In this document: positions 10,904 through 22,131 of the stretch, in pieces
How positions within the stretch are numbered: position 1 is the first letter of the stretch
Layout: every line of letters starts with the position of its first letter
From: Pezicula radicicola
Lineage: Eukaryota > Ascomycota > Leotiomycetes > Helotiales > Dermateaceae
Assembly: GCA_003008705.1 (NCBI GenBank)
Contig: PDUO01000010.1
Coordinates: 806,001-870,000, forward strand
Reading direction: 5' to 3'
Length of the DNA: 64,000 nt
The notes under the pieces: model-generated
What the model was told of the DNA's origin: nothing
Seen by the model: the letters and a program-made list of their open reading frames with translations, nothing else
The model's database searches: none
Made by a program: the position numbers and the translations under genes

Positions 10904-12130
10904 TCAAAGTCTACTCTGAACCCCAACCACAGTATCCCCTTCCATTTTGACTTCCTCCTCCCTCACGCACCTAACAACAGCCCTCCCCCCACTAATAGCA
11001 ACCCTCTCCGTCCCCTTAACCAAAACCTCAAACATCAATTCCTCCCAACCATTCCCCTTCCCTTCACCTCTCCAAACCCTCAAAACCAACCCATCGCCCC
11101 CTTTCACAACGCCCTTAAAACTCCCCCCAAATTCCCTCATCCCCGTCGAATCACTTCCACAAAACCTCCTCAAAATCGCTCTCGCAGCAAAATTCCAAGC
11201 AATCAACCCATGTAAAATAACACCTCCATATCCCAGAGCTTCTCCTGGTTCAGGCGTAGCATGTAAAGGATTATAATCACCATTTAATCTATAAAGCAGA
11301 GCCGTCTCCGTCGTAGTTTCAAATTCCTCGATCCATATCGGTTTTGATTCTGGTGTTTTAGGAGGAGAAAGAGAAGGGCCGCGGGGTCCAGACCAGGAAC
11401 CTTTCTTATGGGAGAGGTAGAAGGAGGAGATTGTTATCGTTGCGTAGGTTATTTCTTCTTGGTTATTTAGGAGGGTTTCGATTAGTGATTGTTGGGTTTT
11501 AACTACTGTTCCTTTGGAACCTTTATCGTAGACTCCGAGGACTTGTTTTCGCATATAGAATGAGCGACCGATGGAGGTGGTGGGGAGCGGTTTGTAGATT
11601 TTTAGGTGTCGCGATCCATCGACTACTTTTGAGGAGTCGAGGGGTGGTATCCCCGGGATTGGGTATGATTCTTGGGATTCATCGTAGAAGTTTATGGTTT
11701 CTTGGGTGCTTGTTTTGAAGGCTTGATGGGTGGGTTTGGATGTTAGTTGATTTTTTAAATTTAGATTTGGGGTTTGAGTTTGTTATGGAAGTGAGGTTTA
11801 GGTTTTGTGAAAGGCTTGAATCTTTTGGATTTTGGGGGAGGAAACTTACAGAGGATTACTGGATAGGTTGGGAAGACTTGGAAATTGGGATGATTTTCCT
11901 GTTGTTTTATATTAAGGTTAGTTTTTGAAAAGATTTACGATTGAAATTTTGCTTGTTGGGATTTGAAGATATAATTAAGTAGGTAGCGGGGTATGTACAT
12001 AGAGGAAGTGTAATTCATCTGCTTTACAGCCGATAGTGTTTGCGAACAGTAGCACATCTCGTTTTAGCCATGAGACTTCTGTGCGTGGATATTCGAATCC
12101 TACACCTGGTTCTAGTTGTGGTTCTACCAT
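10904..12130 (-). CDS. MaoC-type double-hotdog enoyl-CoA hydratase/dehydratase with PTS1
   Basis: Three exons (12130-11999, 11898-11850, 11721-10904; introns begin GTACAT and GTAAGT) give 332 aa. The start sits in CACAAAATGG. The N-terminal hotdog half contains HFLYENHPNFQVFPTYPVIL, spanning the first intron. The C-terminal half has the hydratase-2 motif, YRLNGDYNPLHATPE and GGVILHGL, with Asp and His in the positions that form the catalytic dyad of peroxisomal hydratase 2. The enzyme would interconvert trans-2-enoyl-CoA and 3-hydroxyacyl-CoA. It ends in QSRL, a PTS1. It faces the acyl-CoA ligase across a shared promoter with two iron-type GATA sites. I infer a SidH-like role (mevalonyl-CoA to anhydromevaloyl-CoA), although SidH itself is a crotonase-fold enzyme. 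Ordinary fatty-acid beta-oxidation is the alternative. Confidence 0.85.
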
Positions 12131-12656
12131 TTTGTGTTTTGATTGAGGATCTTTGGGAAAATAGTAAACAATAGATATTTTTTTAACATAGATAACGAGT
12201 TCTTGTGTCTATCACTCTTGCACGTGAGGCAGTGAATAACTTGTTGACTTCTACTATCTACCGATGCATAGCCTCGGTTCACGAACTCACAAAGAAGGCT
12301 AAGCGACGAGTCGCCAACAGCTTCTTTCTTTCTCTCGTCCTGCCAAGTCCCGATGCCCGATAATTAATTAAAATAGTCACTAAGAAAGGAACAGACCCTC
12401 TTTATTATTCTCTAGTTCCTACGTACGTACAATGTGCAACATGCAACGTTCACCCAGGTAACTTCTCAGAACAGAACCAGGGAAAAGCAAAACTCAATTG
12501 AGACTTTTGACGACTCCCCACTTAAGAACTTTTGATACAGACACCTTCCCGCCTTACAAAGAATGCAACAAGGGTATTTTGTACCCTTACTAGATCCGGA
12601 GTCCTAAATTTTCGCCGCGCCGCCTCCTCCACTGTAACCCCTGTAGGAGAATTAAA

Positions 12657-12665
12657 ATCTGATAA
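12657..12665 (+). promoter_or_regulatory. SreA/Urbs1-type GATA site ATCTGATAA
   Basis: Exact ATCWGATAA match, first of a close pair in the divergent promoter. Confidence 0.6.
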
Positions 12666-12677
12666 GCCACTAGCTCC

Positions 12678-12686
12678 ATCTGATAA
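12678..12686 (+). promoter_or_regulatory. SreA/Urbs1-type GATA site ATCTGATAA
   Basis: Second exact copy, same orientation, two helical turns (21 bp) from the first, a spacing that would place two bound proteins on one face of the DNA. Confidence 0.6.
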
Positions 12687-13642
12687 CTCTTTTTTATTTT
12701 CTCCCAACCACGAACCACCAACTCCAATGCCAAGTCTCCTTCCTACAACACAACACCCCACACCTATCAAACACCCCTTGACTTCTACGCTTTGTTTCTT
12801 GCCGTACCGTTGAATACCGTCCTCGTATATGCGGTGTGTATATTAATTCCTGGTGGAGGCGCTTTCTCGTGGCGTTGTTTGCCCGACGATGCAGCGATGC
12901 TTGTCAAAAATGTGTTTCGGTCGATTAATTTCTTGGTTGATAGTGCGTAAGTCGGAGTGCGGGAGGGAAAGGCCTGGTCAATACTGTATTACAATGCTTC
13001 TCCACTGCATGCTTACTGCCGATCTTCGGTCAAGAGCAAGCGCAAGAGCAATTACAAGTGTAAGCATACCTAGGATGAGCATTTTAAGGTCCTGGCATGG
13101 ATCTGAGACAGCATAATCAAGTGGGCTACGGCTATCATACAGATCCTGCTGACAGCAACCAGTCCTTGTCACCACGTTCAGGGGCCTCAAGGACACCTGC
13201 CCTTGTGAGACGCTGAGTGAGCGATCACGGCCCTGCATTGCAGAATGGGGATGGACGGCACGATGGAATGTGATGGGTGATGGAGGCCCACACATCCACA
13301 GCATCCAGCGCCTTTCTCGGGTTGGTATGCCAGTTGTTTCGTACGTCATGTTACTCGTGAGCAAGTTGCTATTTTTTCCCAATTTTTGCCATCTTCGTGC
13401 CGAGACGGAGCTTTGAGGTCAGGCTGGCCGACTATTGGCAGCCTTGCCCCGATATTTAGGAGATACAGATTGAGTACCGCCGTAGTTGCCATCATGTCTG
13501 TATTTCTGTGTTTTGTTACCTTTTTGTGTGTTATTATCTTGTCGAGGCCTTTTCGAAATACAAAACCTCGCTTCAAGTCAACTGAGCTAAGGCCTTGAAT
13601 TGCTCTCGCCAAAAGGAATTGATAGGAGAGAAGACACGCAAA

Positions 13643-15706
13643 ATGGAACTCCCTTCTCACGAGCAATTTTCTGGAGAGGCACCTCCAGCTTCAGTACTTC
13701 AAGGAGTTACTTATCCACCTCTGCTTTCTCTCACGCTTGGTGATCTTCTTAACCAGCAATGTCAATCTCGCGGTGATGCTGAGTGTCTTGTATGCCCTTC
13801 ATTGGGTACGCGGTGGACATACGACAATTTGCAAGAGGAAAGCATTCAAGTTGCGCATGGACTCTTGGCATTGGGGTTGCGATCTGGAGACAGAATTGGC
13901 ATACTTGCAGGCAACTGTGCCGAATATATTTCAGTCTTCTTTGCGGCTGGGTACATTGGTTGTATTCTTGTTGTTTTGAACAACACTTATACAGCCCAAG
14001 AAGCAAAAAATGCCCTTAATCATTCCGGTAAGTGCCCGTAACCAAGAGCAAGATCCTTTGAGAACTAGTAAACTAATTCCCAATAGGTTGCCGAGTGTTG
14101 TTTACAGTGCCAAAAATTGGACGAATGCAACTTGGACAGCTATTAAATGATATCGGCCCGCATCCGCGAACATTTGGCAAACTTCAAAGCTTGAGGGATG
14201 TCATAATTCTTAGAGGTTCTCGATATGGATTCATGAACTATTTCGGACTCAAAGCTCGGGGTGAAAATATTCCCACCATAGCTTTCCAAACCGCAAGATC
14301 GCTAGTACGGCCAGATGATGTTTGTAACTTGCAATATACAAGTGGCTCTACTGGACATCCCAAGGCAGCCATGTTGACGCATTTGTAAGAGAATTTTTTT
14401 CAAGTCGATTGAAAGACACTTTAATATCTAATTTTCTGGCAGCAATTTAATCAACAATGCCAACTCAATAGGCGATCGCCTAGCATTCGCAACAAAAGAT
14501 ATTCTCTGCTGTCCACCACCACTATTCCACTGTTTTGGCCTAGTACTTGGTACTTTAGCAGTAATCACTCACGGTGCGAAGATTGTCTTCCCAGCAGAGA
14601 CCTTCGATGCCGCTGCAGTGCTACGTGCCATCTCTGACGAGAAATGTACCGGCCTCCACGGAGTGCCTACTATGTTTGAGGAGATTTTGAGTTTGCCACG
14701 CCCAGCAGGATTCAATTGTGATAACCTTAGAACTGGCATCATTGCGGGTGCTCCCGTTCCACGTCCATTGATGAAGAGGCTATTGAGTGAGCTAAATATG
14801 TCAGAATTTACGTCTAGTTATGGTCAGTTAAGCCTTTATCTCACTCTTTGAAAATTCAAAACCTTCGTTCCATATATATTCATTTTCGCTAACTCGCAAT
14901 AACAGGCCTAACCGAGACGTCCCCAACCTGCTTTAATGCTTTCACATACGACACAATCGACACCCGACTGACAACAGTGGGACAAATTCTTCCCCATCTT
15001 CGCGCCAAAATTATAGACCGATCAGGCAAAATTGTACCAAGAGGTTCCCGAGGCGAACTCTGCATAGCAGGTTACTCGCTCCAAAAGGGCTATTGGAATA
15101 ATCCGGAGAAAACGGCTGAGGTAATGATTAGAGATGATGAGGGAACTTTGTGGTTGCATACTGGTGATGAGGCGAGTTTTAACGACAAAGGTTATTGTAC
15201 TATTACTGGGAGGTTTAAGGATATTATTATCAGAGGTAATCACTGTCCCCTTCTTATCCTTTCCCCCCTTTTCGCCTTTTATTGGGAGCGATCTAATTCT
15301 GGTTCTGGATGTAGGAGGTGAAAACATCTACCCCGTAGAAATTGAAGCCCGCCTAACGGCCCACCCCTCAATTTCTCGAGCCATCATCGTCGGTATCAGC
15401 GATAAGAAATATGGTGAGGTAGTCGGTGCTTTCCTTCAAGGCATACCAACTCTTCAAGAAGATTCAGCTGCAGTTAAGAACCGAGTTGATGATGAAGAGG
15501 TTCGAGCTTGGACTCGAGAGGTACTTGGTAGACACAAGGCACCGGTTCATATCTTTTGGTTTGGGAGTGAAGGGCTAGAAGATGAAGTTCCGCAGACGGG
15601 GAGTGGTAAGGTTAAGAAGGTTGTGTTGAGGGAGAGAGGAGAGAGGATTGTTAGGGAGAGGCAGGCAGTGGGTATGGTTGGTGGTGGGGTAAGGGCTAGG
15701 TTGTAG
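13643..15706 (+). CDS. SidI-like acyl-CoA ligase with C-terminal ARL
   Basis: Five exons (13643-14027, 14087-14384, 14443-14822, 14906-15235, 15315-15706), all GT-AG and in phase, give 594 aa. It is a complete ANL-superfamily enzyme: P-loop YTSGSTGHPKAAMLTH, motif A5 SYGLTETSPT, A7 LHTGDEASF, A8 GRFKDIIIRGGENIYPVEIE, and the A10 lysine in TGSGKVKK. The order and wording resemble medium-chain acyl-CoA ligases including SidI, which makes mevalonyl-CoA for extracellular siderophores. The C-terminus RARL contains ARL, a PTS1-type tripeptide; Aspergillus SidI instead uses an N-terminal PTS2. Position beside the MaoC enzyme and acyltransferase supports the siderophore role. A general fatty-acyl-CoA ligase cannot be excluded. 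Confidence 0.88.
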
Positions 15707-18273
15707 TGCTTGGGGAATAGAGGGGTTTTGCTGGGTAGTAAAAAGGGTTGTTTTTGTTGGTACTTGTTAGAGATTCCCCATCTATAGAAATCAAAATATC
15801 TTCTGTATTTTCTTAAACTCGGCTATTGCTGGCTATCCCTGTTCAGATGAACAACACAACAACATCCAGCCTATAGGCTTCCACTCGGCCATTAAGACAG
15901 GCATCAAAGTTCGGCGGCCAACATCAAGGAGCTGATGAAGCAGATGAAGCGGGTTTTAAACTGATATAAAAAGTGTTGACATTAGTGAACCAAGGAGAGA
16001 TGCATTTCTAGACAAGTACAAAGTCTCATCTCGATCTCTTACATACTACATACATACTAAAAAAAAGATTCTTAAAATATGTTAATTCATTTCCTCTTGC
16101 TAACTCGTAAACAACTCGCTCTAATCATTACACCACAATAACAACCAAGCTAATATCTACAAATCCACCACAGGGACTCGTAAAGTCCATAATCTAATAT
16201 CTTCTCATTTTGCCTCATTTGTTTTAATTTTGCAGTCACACCCCTGATTCTAACTCCGAAGTGAAACTGTCGATTTATGTATCTAGTAACTAAGACATCT
16301 TGGTACAAAGTATCTCAGCACAATACCAATTATAACCACCAGGACTAAATTAGTAAGGAACTTGACTTGGAAAATCGGTGTCCTAATATATTTAAGACTA
16401 ATCACGAATCCCTATAAAACTCAAACATTGGTTTTCCTTGAAAATATCAGCTCTGTATTCACAGTGCCCTGGTATATACATCTGATTCTCTCACTTCATC
16501 TTTTAGGGCCCTGAAGTTCCAACTTCAACAAAACCTATACATCCTACCGTACTAGTTAATATCATAAGGCGAGTCTGCGAAGTTATCTACGATGGTAAGG
16601 CTTTGAAGGCAAGCAAGTGATAAGACGTATAATTTCTGGAAATAGGACTTTACATTTTACCAATTTAGGAGAAGAGAATATCCTTCCTGCAAAGAACAAG
16701 CATCTTAGAAACAGTAATTAAAACAAACTTCTTCTTTTCAGAAAGCAAAGTTAAAGATTTTACATTTAATCTTTCTTAGCAGCTTTAACCATATTTTAAA
16801 CTACACAATAGCTATAATTTTTTTTAGAAATAAGTGATAGTTGCATTTGAATTAGAACTAAAGATCTATAACAACCTACATCTTTTAATATCTAACACTT
16901 TGAGTGCACTTAGGTAAGTGCACTGTAATTTACAGCCGCAGTGTAGCTGCGAGGGTTAGTTCTACTTTAGAATAAATAGAACGGAAGATTAACTCTTTTG
17001 GGGGGTTTCTAACTTTGGTGTAAAATGAAGGTTTTTAGGTGATATACTGTGTGATGTTGCTGTAGCCTTCGAACCTTAAGGCCGTTTGAATTAAATAAAA
17101 ATAAATCGAATGTTTTTGTCTTTGTCTCTGCTTTTTCGATATGTGCTTTAAAATTCTCTTAATTAAGAGATTTTTTGTTTTAGATTAGCGTAGAGTAGAG
17201 CATAGCAAACAGTGCCTGTTGATTATTTATGGTGTTGAAGGGTATTCAAATACAACAGAACACTAGGTATTAGCTCGCAATGTTCTAATTAATGTATCTA
17301 AAGGTCAATGTAGTTATCGAGGAACGGTTTAGCATTTAAATCAAAACCCCATTTCAAACGAGTTGTGGATTTCATCTACCAACTCTCAATATCTGGTTTT
17401 CTGTTTAACAGGTCTTGCTACAGAAATTCCGCGTAGAAATAGTTCTAAAAAGCCGTAACTTTCTCCTTTCTTAAAGATCTCAAGTTTGTCTCTACATGTT
17501 GAACTACACAATAATAAAATTCTTAGAAGTGAGTAAAACGAGCGTTTTTATTGACAGCATAGGCTTGCAAAGACTTTTGTATTCTAGATCTATAGAGATT
17601 CTATTCACTGTATCAATAATTGGTTCACACAATTTAGATTAGTAGTCTAGTTCTTGAATCAATTTTGAACCAAGCAGACATAACCAACCTTCAGTTGTCT
17701 TCCCAAATTCCTTCTGCACTTGAATTGTCTCTGTATCATTTAATAGTGCTTCTGCTTTTTTATTACAAGAACTCGAGCCTCTAATGGAAACAAGGGCAAG
17801 GAAAGCTATCTCTCCTACTGTTGTATTCTAGTATGTTAATAACCTATCTGTAGATCTATTACAAAACTAAGGTTTGTATGTGTGTTATATTTTCAGTAGA
17901 AAGTACTCTGTGTCTCTACAAGTTGTATTCTTAAGATAACCACAATGACTGGCTAGCCAATTTCAATCTTCTAATTTACCTTCCTCTTTGTATGCTGTAA
18001 TAAAATAGTAGACACCAACTGATCCCACAATGGCATCGGGAGGGACGTCAAAAGAAGACAGAAAATGAAATCATAGATTTAGTCCGTAGAGAAACTTCCT
18101 GCATACAGAAAATAGATTAACAGAGAATCCTACACGCGGATTATTTTATACCTAAGATAAATATAAAGCAAATAAATGACAACAAGTAATGTGGTAACAA
18201 TAGTATTGTCTAAACCTCTAAATATCTCTTCTCTTAATAATTCTATTTAATTTACTCTATTATTACATGTTAG

Positions 18274-18291
18274 GATTTAGATTTAGATTTA
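18274..18291. repeat. GATTTA hexamer repeat
   Basis: Three perfect GATTTA units inside the AT-rich block. Confidence 0.7.
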
Positions 18292-18319
18292 GAATAATAT
18301 TTACCTTTCGCCCGAGCTG

Positions 18320-18763
18320 TTATTGGGCTGCGTCTTCAGCTTGGGCAATGCTAGCAGTGATCAATTCGACGAGGACATCATCAGGTAGTGTACCATCGTT
18401 GACGACTCGATATATACTAGAGAGGATATTGCCCGCTTCGCTAGTAAATTTTAACAGCAATGCAGATTGAGCTGCGGCTTATTTGCCTAACATTGCCGCT
18501 AAGATGATAGCATGATAGTATAGGTGATAATCGCCAGTATTGCCGAGGTTGATCTCGTGAACAGGAGAGGCGTCGACGATGTTTGAGCCGTTGGTGGTAA
18601 ATTCGTAGGGAAACTGGTCCTGGAGGGAATAATGTATCCTTACCTCTTCCTGTTCCATCTTCATCTTAGCTCTAGAGCTGGTCTTATTGGTTAAGCTTTT
18701 TCCAGGACGTTGAATTCGTAAATCCTGGTCAGACTTAAAAGAGTGCGCAAGGTCGTTGGGCAA
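18320..18763 (-). pseudogene. Interrupted unknown ORF in the AT-rich block
   Basis: From the ATG at 18763 the frame runs 94 codons to a TAA at 18479-18481, then stays open in the same frame for 52 more codons to a second TAA at 18320. The part after the stop reads as a normal helical protein (for example ALLLKFTSEAGNILSSIYRV). The interrupting TAA is what a C-to-T change in a CAA glutamine codon gives, the typical direction of repeat-induced point mutation. I do not recognise the family. It may be a transposon gag-like piece or a dead accessory gene. Confidence 0.4.
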
Positions 18764-21700
18764 TGTCCAAAGAAGAGCAGCTCGCCTAATCTCTAAAACT
18801 TGATCCAGAAGGTACTATAACATATTAATAACAAAAGCCTAGAGCTTATAATACCTGTCTGCATTCAAGAATTGGAAGCTATCTTGATTTCTATGAGTTA
18901 AAGCGAGCTCGATTTAACAAAGTCTGCAAAGAACAACAGAGATAATTATTAAAATATTCGCGCCTAAGACTATAGTACTACTGTGGGTATAGCCCTTGTC
19001 CTATAGAAATAGCTATAGTATCTACGACCATTAATTCAACTGCGCATATTTTTCAACAATCAGACAAGCTCTCTAAGATGTAGATTCCCGAGATATAGGT
19101 TCCTAAGATATCATGCTTCTATACTATAGAGAAAATAAATTACTCAATAGAGTGATATATTAGTTCCTAGCTAAGAGTTTTGCTGTTATAGCACAAAGTG
19201 TCGTTATTAACTTGTTTAAATATATTTTAAGCCCAGGTTATATAACGTCTATCTCTTTCTTCTTCTATTCCTCATTGCGAAGTAGACTCCGAGAACATTC
19301 TCCAATGATCAGCAATGGAAGTTAAAGCAGAAGTCTCCCTAAGTATTATAGCAAAGGGATCATCGAGACTTTATAAGAACGAGCGCCTTTGGACTAGAGA
19401 AGTTCGAACTGGCTTGTTTTGGGTAACCTACTATCTTCGCTGTAAGAGAATTTATGGTAAATTGAAGGTCTTTAGAGACTAGCCGACTTGACCTCTCCAG
19501 CTTTCAGCTTCCATATTCCATTCTTTATTCGCAGTAATCTCTTTAACCTTCCTCTAAATTTTCGAGCGCAGTAAGTTTCTGAAGGAAGTCAATTTATTGA
19601 AATGCACAGAAAGGAAAGGAAAGATCTTCGAATTACTTACTGCTTCAATTTATCTTTGTCTTTAATTAGGCACTGTAATAGTTGTTTAAGTATAGTCGCT
19701 TAGGACTTGAAACTCACAAATAGCTACTAGGCGTGTATAGCATTGCCAAAGCCTTGCTTCTACTCAAGTATTTTACTAGCTTCGACTCGTACACCTTTAA
19801 GAGATGCTTTAGATTTTTATTATTAGATATTTACTTCTTTCTATAGTCCAGTAGGGCGTCGTTCTATAAACGAAGATATTAAAGCTGCTCAAATTGATCC
19901 CAATACCACAGACTTATGTATTCCTCGAGCACTAGTGACAAAGGATACGTTAAAAGAGAAACTAAAATTAAACCACAACCTCTTCCCAAACCTACTGTGT
20001 TGCAAAATTATCAAGGGTGTCCATCGATATGATCTAGCCCTCCGTGTACTGTTCTCTTCAAAATCCGTCTTCTCAAGACGCCAGGTCGAGAGGCAGAAGC
20101 AGCTAGAGAAGATTCTGTCTTTGGAGATGCGAAAGAAGTAAACGTAGGGGACCCTAACTTCTTCTGTGATATAATAGACAAGCTAGCTGATGCTTTGGTA
20201 GGTGTGCAACTTGGCGTGCGGGCTTTATGTTCATATGTAGCTGGCTTAAACTTATTATGGGTTCGTTTCAAGGCCACTGTAGTACGCCTAATATAGGTTC
20301 CATGAGGTAGGACGTATTACATGGAATGCTAGGAACTGCAATTTAGTTTTCTATAGAGATTAACCCAACAATTTGGATCAGGAATCAGGCGTCATAGAAG
20401 GTCGTTACAATGGGGTTGAATACCCTGCAATGGAGCAATAGAATGGCCAGCTCAGATGTGTTTTACGGCTCGAGTATTTGCTTAACGGAGTTACACAGTG
20501 TTACAAATTCTTTGGTGTCAAATCTAGTCGAAGGAAACCAATCCATGTCCTCTAGAGAGAATTAAAGGGAATTGCTAAATAAAACTGGGCTAAGTTAATA
20601 GCAATCTACACAATGACGACAGAATTCTACTAACCTGAAACTAATCTTATGGGCTTACTCTATATTACTCGACTGATCCTTTTCTATAGAAGTACAGCCG
20701 TTTGCTGGATCAAGACCTGAGACTTTGTTGCTCAGTGCTTGTTATATTCCTGACTAGGACGCCTCGCGGCGTGCTTTCTTCTGGGATCTCTTTGGATTAG
20801 GATCTGATTTATCGTTCTCAAATTCTTCTTAGTTCAAATGTCCAAATATTTAATTTCAAATTGTACATAATTTCATTTGAAAGCTCTAACCGTACTTTGT
20901 TTCCTACACCTAATACCTTGTAAAATATTTATATATACTACATGCACGATACACAATACTATATCCACCCTGTTGAAATTTACCGCTACATCGTAATCCT
21001 TCACAGTACAGTCTACAAGCACGATTCTTAAAAGAAAAACGAGTCCAAGTTAGAGGCTTAAAGTTAATAAAAGTAACAACATAACTACGCCAATGAAGCA
21101 CTGACTGTAGACTCTTCTACAATGTATTATTCTAAAGGCCGCCTAGTAGAAAACAAATAGCTAGAAAACCTTCAACTTAAATGTGTGATGCTCCGACGAG
21201 AATTTAAATCCTTGAATTCTATGCTTACATTATTTAAGCTCTAGTAATTCAATGACAACAATAATTCCATTAACAGTCACTACTATGAATCTCTTTTAAC
21301 CATTTAATACATGAAGTATCCTCTTCTGAGCTACTCGAGAACGAATCTGCTTACGTTGCTCTTAATTCACTCCAGGTCGTAATACGATTCGACATAATGT
21401 TGATCAAGCGCTGCACGCCCATAATACCAACAGCCCATGCTGTTTCTTTGCTAAATCCTACTTGGACTGACCCTTCAACAGTAAACTCCTGATAGTACTG
21501 TTAACCAAATGTGATAGAACGAATACTTTAGCGTTTGAAGTTCAGAAATAGCACAGGTAGGCTGAATATTGAACAGAACATTAAACGCATTAACGTCAAA
21601 TGAATGAAAATGTACAAGTACAGCCATTTTTTTATACCAAATGCCGTATAATATAAAATTGTATTGTTGCAGGGAAGATTTCTTAGAACTAAAATATCAA

Positions 21701-21770
21701 CTTGAGTTTGCTTAGAAATGTTAATATATCTCAAACTTGAGCGAAGTTAAACAAAAACAATCTACAAATA

Positions 21771-21849
21771 GGCCTGCTGGCCCAATGGCAAGGCGTTTGA
21801 CTTCGATTATGAGATCAAAAGATTGTCGGTTCGACCCCGGCGCAGGTCA
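21771..21849 (+). tRNA. tRNA-Arg(UCG) with a 7-nt intron
   Basis: The cloverleaf folds by hand. Acceptor stem GGCCTGC (21771-21777) pairs with GCAGGTC (21842-21848; one G-U), discriminator A at 21849. The D stem is GCC/GGC, the anticodon stem TTTGA/TCAAA, and the T arm GTCGG-TTCGACC-CCGGC. The anticodon loop reads CTTCGA, with anticodon TCG at 21803-21805, interrupted after position 37 by TTATGAG (21807-21813), the standard place for nuclear tRNA introns. The mature RNA would be 72 nt before CCA. The gene lies between the AT-rich desert and CUL4. Confidence 0.88.
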
Positions 21850-22131
21850 CTAGCAATATTCTTTTGCTTTTGCTTGTGCTTTTGCTCTACGCATTTTGGT
21901 TTGATTTTTTTGACAGTTCAGCGGTGTGGTGTGTTGTGGTGTAGTGTAGTGGGGTATGTGGTGGAATTTTTGCTCGCTTCACTTAGCCTTGCCGCTTGTG
22001 TGAAGCGAACGATCCTGACGCTATTGACTTCGCATTATTGAATGATTATAATGCATACATTTCTTCTTGAACTCCTCTTTGTGGCCTTCCATAACATCCA
22101 AGTTCCCTGTCTCATGACTTATAACACCGTC

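Larger units (their letters stand above)
12131..13642. promoter_or_regulatory. Divergent promoter, MaoC dehydratase / acyl-CoA ligase
   Basis: This 1.5 kb gene-free stretch contains two exact ATCTGATAA sites 21 bp apart. They lie about 530 bp before the dehydratase start and about 970 bp before the ligase start. No other gene is supported. Confidence 0.55.
15707..21770. other. AT-rich gene desert with decayed ORFs
   Basis: Six kilobases of markedly AT-rich sequence with frequent stops in all frames. I recognise no intact gene. Remnants include the interrupted frame at 18320-18763 and an open but start-less + frame at 20033-20296 (87 codons) of unknown origin. The composition is what repeat-induced point mutation leaves in Pezizomycotina transposons, but no transposase, integrase or reverse transcriptase motif, and no terminal repeats, could be read. 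Confidence 0.55.

Noticed and set aside
12532..12813. 93-codon + frame in the dehydratase/ligase promoter
   Set aside because: Low-complexity Pro/Thr composition, no recognisable motif, and it overlaps the paired GATA sites.
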